A stretch of 64,000 nt of DNA from an uncultured Alphaproteobacteria bacterium (lineage in GTDB: Bacteria; Pseudomonadota; Alphaproteobacteria; HIMB59; GCA-002718135). The stretch spans positions 1-64,000 of the forward strand of contig CACHBB010000004.1 in NCBI GenBank assembly GCA_902577945.1. Reading direction: 5' to 3'. Shown piece after piece: positions 9,301 to 18,300 of the stretch (its first letter is position 1; every line of letters begins with the position of its first letter). The position numbers were made by a program, and so were the translations under genes. The notes under the pieces are model-generated. The model was not told the DNA's origin. It was given only the letters and a program-made list of their open reading frames with translations, and did no database searches.

Positions 9301-12300
9301 GTTGCACTTGTTGAAAGGGTTACAGTTGGTGCTGATTCATTATCCGTAATCGTTATTGTTGCTGATTGTGATCCACTCTCTGTGGCACTTCCACCAGAGA
9401 CACTATTAATAGCAACTGTTGCTGTTTCATTTCCTTCATAAACACTATCATTGGTTGGTGTAAATAAAACAGTACCTGTAGTTGCTCCTGCACTGATTGT
9501 AATGTCATCGAGATTACCTGACCCATCGGTGTAATCGGTTCCTTCTGTTGCTGTACCACTTGTACTTAAAGCAACAGTGACATCAGCTGTTGTTGCAACA
9601 GACAGAGTTGCTGTTAAAGTTAACGATGAACCAGCATTTTCCGCAATAGTTGTATCACTGACAGTTAATGTAACAGTTGGTGCACTTTCATCCTCTGTTA
9701 TTGTGATTGTAACTGATTGATCACCGTTTTCTGATGCATCTCCACCAGAAACACTACTAATAGCAACTGTTGCTGTTTCATCATCTTCATACACACTGTC
9801 ATTTGTTGGTGTGAAATTTACTGTACCAGTTGTAGATCCAGCACTGATTGTAATATCATCTATTGCTCCACTTCCATCCGTGTAATCAGTTCCTTCTGTT
9901 GCTGTTCCTGACGTTGATAGCGCAACAGTAACATCTTCATCACTTGTGCTAGAGAGAGTTGCGGTTATAGTAAGAGAACTACCGGCATTCTCTGCAATAG
10001 AAGTTGCGCTAACAGTTAAAGTAACACTTCCCGCACTTTCATTATCTTGAATCGTAATCGTAGCTGATTGTGATCCACTCTCTGTTGCACTTCCACCTGA
10101 GACACTACTAATAGCAATCGTAGCCGTTTCATCACCTTCATAAACTGAATCATCAGTTAGTGTGAAGTTAACTGAACCTGTCGTACTTCCTGCGCTAATA
10201 GTGATGTCATCAAGATTGCCAGAACCATCAGTGTAATCAGTTCCTTCTGTTGCTGTACCACTTGTACTTAAAGCAACAGTTACATCTTCATCTGTTGCAC
10301 CAGATAATTTTGCTTCTATTTTTAAAGACGTCGATGAATTATTCTCCCTAATGGATGTACTTGCGTAATCATATCCTAAACTATCTATTTTAATAGATAA
10401 AGTAACAGTAGGCGCTGATTCATTTTCTGTAATAGTTATAGTAACTGCTTGAGTTCCACTCTCACTTGCTTCACCGGTAACGCTACTTATAGCAATTGTA
10501 GCAGTTTCATTTCCTTCATAAACACTATCATCAGTTGGCGTAAAGTTAACTGTACCTGTTGTACTTCCAGCACTAATAGTAATATCATCAACATTGCCAC
10601 TTCCATCGGTATAATCCGTTCCTTCTGTTGCCGTACCAGATGTACCTAATACAACGGTAACATTTTGATCGGTTGCTCCAGATAACGTTGCTGTTAAAGT
10701 TAATGACGTTCCTGCATTTTCTGCAATAGACGTTGCACTAACAGCAAGTGTTACTGTTGGTTCAGATTCATCTTCTGTAATTGTAACGGTAACAGATTGT
10801 GAACCACTTTCACTAGCTCCTCCACCTGAAACGGTATCAATTGCAATGACTGCTGCTTCATCATCCTCATATACCGCATCATTTGTTGGATCAAAGGTTG
10901 CTGTTCCCGTTGTTGAGCCTGCGCTGATAGTAATATCGGAAATTGTTCCGTAATCTGTTCCTTCTGTTGCAGCTCCACTAGTACTTAATGCAACTGTTAC
11001 AGCTTCATCTACTTTTATAGAAAGAGTTGCTGTTAATGTTACGGTTGATCCAGAGTTCTCAGCAATGGATGCAGCACTTCTTGCTAATGTTACTGTTGGT
11101 GCACTTTCATTTTCTGTAATTGTTATTGTTACCGATTGTGATCCACTCTCTGTGGCACTTCCACCAGATACACCATCAATCGAAATGATGGCTGTTTCAT
11201 TTTCTTCATAGACTGGATCTGATGCATCATCAGTTGGGGTGAAACTTACGGTACCAGTTGTACTACCAGCACTAATCGTAATATCATCGAGATTACCAGA
11301 ACCATCCGTGTAATCAGTTCCTTCAGTGGCGGTACCAGCTGTTCCAATAGTAACTGTTACATCCGCAGTCGTAGCTGTAGATAAGGTTGCTGTAATGGTT
11401 AATGATGATCCAGCATTCTCTGCAATTGATGTATCACTTACAGTTAATGTAACTGTTGGAGCACTTTCATCTTCCGAAATTGTAATCGTAACAGATTGCG
11501 TTCCACTCTCTGTGGCACTACCACCAGAGACACTACTAATAGCAACTGTTGCTGTTTCATCACCTTCATACACACTGTCATTGGTTGGTGTAAAGTTAAC
11601 TGTTCCTGTTGTGCTACCAGCACTAATAGTAATATCATCTATATTCCCTGACCCATCGGTGTAATCGGTTCCTTCTGTTGCTGTTCCAGAAGTTGATAAT
11701 GCAACTGTAACATCAGCTGTTGTTGCAACTGATAATGTCGCTGTTAATGTGAGAGATGATCCTGCATTCTCTGCTATACTTGATCCACTAGTACTTAAAG
11801 TTACTGTTGGTGCACTTTCATTTTCTGTAATTGTAATAGTAACAGCTTGTGTACCACTTTCACTTGCTCCACCACCTGACACACCAGACACAGAAATACC
11901 TGCTGTTTCATTTCCTTCATAAACATTATCGTCTGTTGGATCAAAAGTTACAGTACCTGTAGTACTGCCAGCACTAATCGTAATGTCTGATACTGTACCA
12001 AAGTCTGTTCCTTCAGTTCCTGTTCCACCAGTACCATCAATGGATACTGTAACATCTTGGAAGGTGGCAGTTGATACAGTAGCTGTTAAGGTAATTGTAT
12101 CACTAGAATTTTCTGCAATAGATGATGACGCCGCTGCTAAAGTAACGGTTGGTGCACTTTCATCATCCGTTATTGTTATAGTAACTGCTTGCGGTGTACT
12201 ATTTTCAGCAACACCCGTTTTTCCTGAAACGCCATTAATTGATATGGTTGCAGTTTCATTTGACGTTGCATCATAGATACTATCATTAGTTGGGGTAAAT

Positions 12301-15300
12301 AAAACAGTACCTGTAGTTGCTCCTGCACTAATCGTAATATCATCGATGTTGCCCGAGCCATCGGTATAATCTGTACCTTCAGTCGCTGTTCCCGAAGTAT
12401 CTAAAGCAACGGTAATATCTGCATCTGTTGTACCAGATAATGTTGCCGTTAAGGTTAAAGATGATCCTGCATTCTCCGCAATAGTTGTATCACTTACTGC
12501 TAAAGTAACAGTTGGTGCACTTTCATCATCCGTTATTGTAATAGTTACTGATTGTGTTCCGTCTTCACTTGCATCTGCTCCTGATACACCGTCAATAGAA
12601 ACTATTGCTGTTTCACTTCCTTCATAAACACTATCATTGGTTGGTGTAAATAATACAGTTCCAGTTGTTGAATTAGCGGAAATAGTTATGTCATTTAAAT
12701 TTCCACTTCCATCGGTATAATCGGTTCCCTCTGTGCCTGTTCCACCAGTTCCAATTGTAACTGTTACATCTTCATCTGCTTTTCCAGATAGTGTCGCTGT
12801 AATAGTAAGAGATGATCCTGCATTCTCTGCAATACTATTTGCACTAACACTTAAAGCAACTGTTGGTGCACTTTCATCCTCTGTTATTGTAATGGTTACT
12901 GATTGTGTTCCACTCTCTGTAGCGCCACCTCCTGAAACAGATCCAATAGAAATAATAGCTGTTTCATTTCCTTCGTAAATGGCATCATTTGTTGGTGTAA
13001 AATTAACGGTACTTGTTGTACTACCGGCGCTAATAGAGATGTCATCAACATTACCACTTCCATCAGTGTAGTCTGTTCCTTCTGTTGATGTACCACCTGT
13101 ATCAATACCAACAGTTACTGTTTCATCAGTTGCACCAGATAAGGTTGCTGTTAAAGTTAATGATGTCCCTGCATTTTCTGCAATACTTGTATCGCTAACA
13201 GAAAGTGTTACAGTTGGTGCAGATTCATCTTCTGTTATTGTAACGGTAACAGATTGAGAACCACTCTCACTAGCACTTCCGCCGGAGACGCCATCAATCG
13301 TAATAGTTACAGTTTCATCATCTTCATAAATATTATCATCAGTTGGATCAACAGACGTTGTGCCTGTTGTGCTACCTGCACTAATAGTAATATCAGAAAT
13401 AGTTGCATAATCTGTTCCTTCTGTTCCACCTGATGCACCAATTGTAACGGTAACATCTTGGTATGTTGCATTTGATAATGTTGCGGTAATCGTAACAGTA
13501 CTAGAAGAATCTTCATCAATAGCTGGAGCACCTCTTGTTAGTGTTACTGTTGGTGCACTTTCATTATCGGTAATAGTAATTGTTACTGATTGAGTTCCAT
13601 TTTCTAATGCATCACCTCCTGAAACTGTATCAATGGACACCGTTGCTGTTTCATTTGATGTTGCATCATAAATACTATCATCTGTTGGCGTAAAAGTTGT
13701 CGTTCCTGTTAATGATCCAGCAGTAACAGTAATATTCGACAAAGATCCATAATCTGTTCCTTCAGTAGCACTACCAGATGTACCAAGTGTAACGGTAACA
13801 TCTTCTGATGCCGTTTTAGATAGCGTTGCCGTTAAGGTTAACGTTGAACCTGAATTTTCTGCAATCGATGCTGAGCTCACAGTTAACGTAACTCGAGGAA
13901 CACTTTCGTCATCTAAAATACTAATGGTAACAGATTGCGATCCACTCTCTGTAGCACCACCACCACTGACACCACTAATGGCAATTGTTGCAGTAACAGT
14001 ATCTGTTTCATCGGAGTCATCGGTTGGATCAAAAGTTGCTGTTCCTGTTGTGGAACCAGCACTAATAGTAATATCAGATATATTACCATAATCCGTTCCC
14101 TCTGTTGCCGTACCAGATGTACTAATTGCAATAGTTACATCTTGATAAGTTGCATTTGATAGTGTCGCTGTTAACGTAATAGTTGAAGCAGAATTTTCTG
14201 CAATACTAGTTGATGATGCTGCTAATGTAACAGTGGGTGCACTATCATCATCTGTTATTGTAATTGTTACTGATTGTGAACCACTCTCACTAGCACTTCC
14301 ACCTGAAACACCACTAATAGCAATGGTGGCAGTCTCATCGGATGCCGCATCATACAAACTATCATTTGTAGGTGTAAAGCTTACTGTACCTGTTGTTGAT
14401 CCAGCCGAAATAACAATGTCATCTAAATTTCCTGAACCATCGGTGTAATCCGTTCCCTCAGTTGCGGTACCACTTGTACTTAAAGCAACAGTGACATCAG
14501 CTGTTGTTGCAACTGATAACGTTGCAGTCAGTGTTAACGAAGAACCAGCATTCTCTGCAATTGTATTATCACTTGTTGCAAGTGTGACGGTTGGCGCTGA
14601 TTCATTTTCTGCAATTGTAACACTTACTTGTTGTGTTCCATTTTCAGTAACACCAGATTTTCCTGAAACACTTCCAATATCAATGGTCGCTGTTTCATCT
14701 CCTTCATAAATATTATCATCTGTTGGATCGAGTGTTGACGTACCTGTTGTTGCACCTACACTAATGGTAATATCCGAAATTGTTCCATAGTCTGTTCCCT
14801 CTGTTGCGGTACCAGATGTATCTAGTGCGACGGTAACAGCTGTATCTGTTACACCAGAAATAGTCGCCGTTAATGTGATAGTAGAAACAGAATTTTCATC
14901 TATTGACGCTGCACTTCTTGTTAACGTAATAGTTGGTGCTGATTCATCTTCAGAGATCGTAATAGTAACAGATTGTGAACCACTCTCACTAGCATCAGCT
15001 CCCGAAACACTACTAATAGCAATTATTGCCGTTTCATCACCTTCATACACACTGTCATTTGTTGGTGTGAAATTTACTGTACCAGTTGTAGATCCAGCAC
15101 TGATTGTAATGTCATCTATATTCCCTGACTCATCTGTATAATCGGTTCCTTCTGTAGAAGTTCCAGAAGTAGATAAAGCAACGGTTACAGCTTCATCGGC
15201 AGCACCTGATAACGTAGCAGTAATTGTTAAAGATGATCCAGCATTTTCGGCAATACTTGTTGCACTAACACTTAAAGCTACTGTAGGTGCAGATTCATCT

Positions 15301-18300
15301 TCTGAGATAGTAATAGTAACAGATTGAGAACCACTTTCACTAGCTCCTCCTCCAGATACACCAGTGATAGCAATCGTTGCTGTTTCATTTCCTTCATAAG
15401 TCGAATCATTAGTCGGAATAAAGTTTACTGTTCCTGTAGTTGATCCAGCACTAATAGTAATATCATCTATATTTCCTGACCCATCGGTGTAGTCCGTTCC
15501 TTCTGTTGCTGTACCAGAAGTTCCAATAGCTACTGTTACCGTTTCATCAGTTGCTCCACTTAAAGTTGCAGTTAATGTTAATGATGATCCTGCATTTTCC
15601 GCAATTGATGTATTACTAACTGTAAGAGTAACTGTTGGAGCACTTTCATTCTCTGTAATCGTAATGGTAACTGATTGCGTCCCACTTTCAGTTGCATCTG
15701 CACCAGAAACGGTATCAATAGCAATAACTGCTGCTTCATCATCTTCATAAATATTATCATCTGATGGATCAAAACTAACTGTACCAGTCGTAGAGCCAGC
15801 TGAAATTGTTATATCATCTAAATTACCTGCACCATCCGTATAATCAGTACCTTCCGTAGCTGCGCCGCTAGTACTTAATGATACAGTTACATCTTCATCC
15901 GCTATATTAGATAATGTTGCTGTTAAGGTAAGAGTAGAATTTGAATTCTCAGTTATACTACTTGCGCTTGTTGCTAGAGTTACCGTTGGTGCTGATTCAT
16001 CTTCTGTAATTGTAACGGTAACAGATTGAGAACCACTTTCACTAGCGCCTCCACCTGAAACGGTATCAATAGCAATAACTGCTGCTTCATCACCTTCATA
16101 TACTGCATCATTTGATGGATCAAAACTAACTGTACCAGTGGTAGAGCCAGCTGAAATTGTTATATCATCTAAGTTACCACTTCCATCTGTATAATCTGTT
16201 CCCTCTGTTGCAGCACCACTTGTACTCAAAGATACTGTTACAGCCTCATCTACTTTTATAGAAAGGGTTGCTGTTAATGTTACCGTTGATCCAGAGTTTT
16301 CAGCAATGGATGCAGCACTTCTTGTTAAAGTTACTGTTGGTGCTGATTCATTTTCTGTAATTGTTATTGTTACTGATTGCGTTCCACTCTCTGTTGCTCC
16401 ACCTCCTGAAACAGATGCAATAGAAATAATCGCTGTTTCATTTTCTTCATACACAGGATCTGATGCATCATCAGTTGGTGTGAAACTTATTGTACCAGTT
16501 GTACTTCCTGCACTAATCGTAATATCATCAAGATTACCACTACCATCGGTATAGTCTGTTCCTTCTGTTGCAGTTCCAGCTGTATCTATTCCAACCGTAA
16601 TATTTTCATCTGTTGCTCCTGATAGAGTTGCAGTCAGTGTTAACGAAGAACCAGCATTCTCTGCAATTGTATTATCACTTACAGTTAGAGTTACAGTCGG
16701 TGCAGATTCATCTTCTGAAATTGTAATCGTAACAGATTGTGATCCGCTCTCTGTTGCTCCACCTCCTGAAACAGATCCAATAGAAATTGTTGCACTTTCA
16801 TCATCCTCATAAATAGAGTCATTCGTTGGTGTAAAGTTAACTGTTCCTGTTGTGCTACCAGCGCTAATGGTTATGTCATCAATATTTCCTGACCCATCAG
16901 TGTAGTCCGTTCCCTCTGTTGCACCACCCGATGTATCAATACCAACAGTAACATCTTGGAATGTTGTACCTGATAAAGTTGCTGTTAAAGTTAAAGATGA
17001 TCCAGCATTCTCTGCAATAGACGTAGCACTAACACTTAAAGTAACAGTTGGAGCACTTTCATCATCATTAATAGTAATAGTAACTTTCTGATCTCCACTT
17101 TCACTAGCCCCTCCTCCTGATACACCACTTATAGAAATGATGGCAGTTTCATCTGAAGTAGCATCATATACATTATCATCTGTCGGCGTGAAGGTAGCTG
17201 TTCCAGTTGTTGATCCAGATGAAATAGTTATATCAGAAACTGTTCCATAATCTGTTCCCTCAGTTGCTGTACTTGAACTTGATAACGAAACAGTTACATC
17301 TTGACTAGTTGTTCCACTTAATGAAGCAGTAATTGTAATGGATGAATCAGCATTCTCGGCAATACTTGTTCCACTTGCTGCAAGTGTAACAGTAGGAGCA
17401 GATTCATCTTCGTTAATTGTAATTGTTACAGATTGTGTTCCATTTTCCGTTGCTGATCCACCACTAACCGTATCAATAGCAACTGTTGCTGTTTCATCTG
17501 TTGATGTTTCATACATATTGTCATTAGTAGGTGTGAACGTTGTTGTTCCTGTTGTTGATCCAGCGCTAATGGTAATATCAGATAGAGATCCATAATCTGT
17601 TCCCTCTGTTGCTGTACCACTAGTGCTAAGTGTAACGGTAATGTCTGAACCTGAAACAATTGAACTGGTTGCTGTTAAAGTTAAAGATGATCCTGCATTT
17701 TCTGCAATCGATGTTGCACTAACAGTTAATGTAACAGTTGGTGTTGCTTCATTATCATTTATCGTAATTGTGACTGATTGCGACCCACTCTCTGTTGCAT
17801 CAGCTCCTGAGACACTACTTATTGCAACTATAGCTGTTTCCGCTACATCAGAAATAATATCATCGGTTGGATCAAAAGTAGCCGTACCAGTTGTATTGCC
17901 GGCTGTAATTGTAATATCAGAAATTGTCCCGTAATCTGTTCCTTCCGTAGCAGTACCTGATGTAGAAATACCAACTGTAATGTTTTCATCGGTTTCTACA
18001 GATGAAGTAGCAGTAATGGTTAAGGTTGAGTCAGAATTCTCAGCAATACTTGAAGCACTAACAGAAAGTGTAATTGTTGGAGCACTTTCATCTTCAGAAA
18101 TGGTTATTGTAACAGCTTGAGTACCGTTTTCTGATGCTTCACCACCTGAAACACTATCAATAGAAATCGTTGCTGTTTCATCACCTTCATACACACTATC
18201 ATTTGTTGGTTTAAAACTAATTGTCTCTGTTGTATTGCCAGCTGTAATAACAAGATCATCGATATTCCCACTTCCATCAGTATAATCCGTTCCTTCTGTT

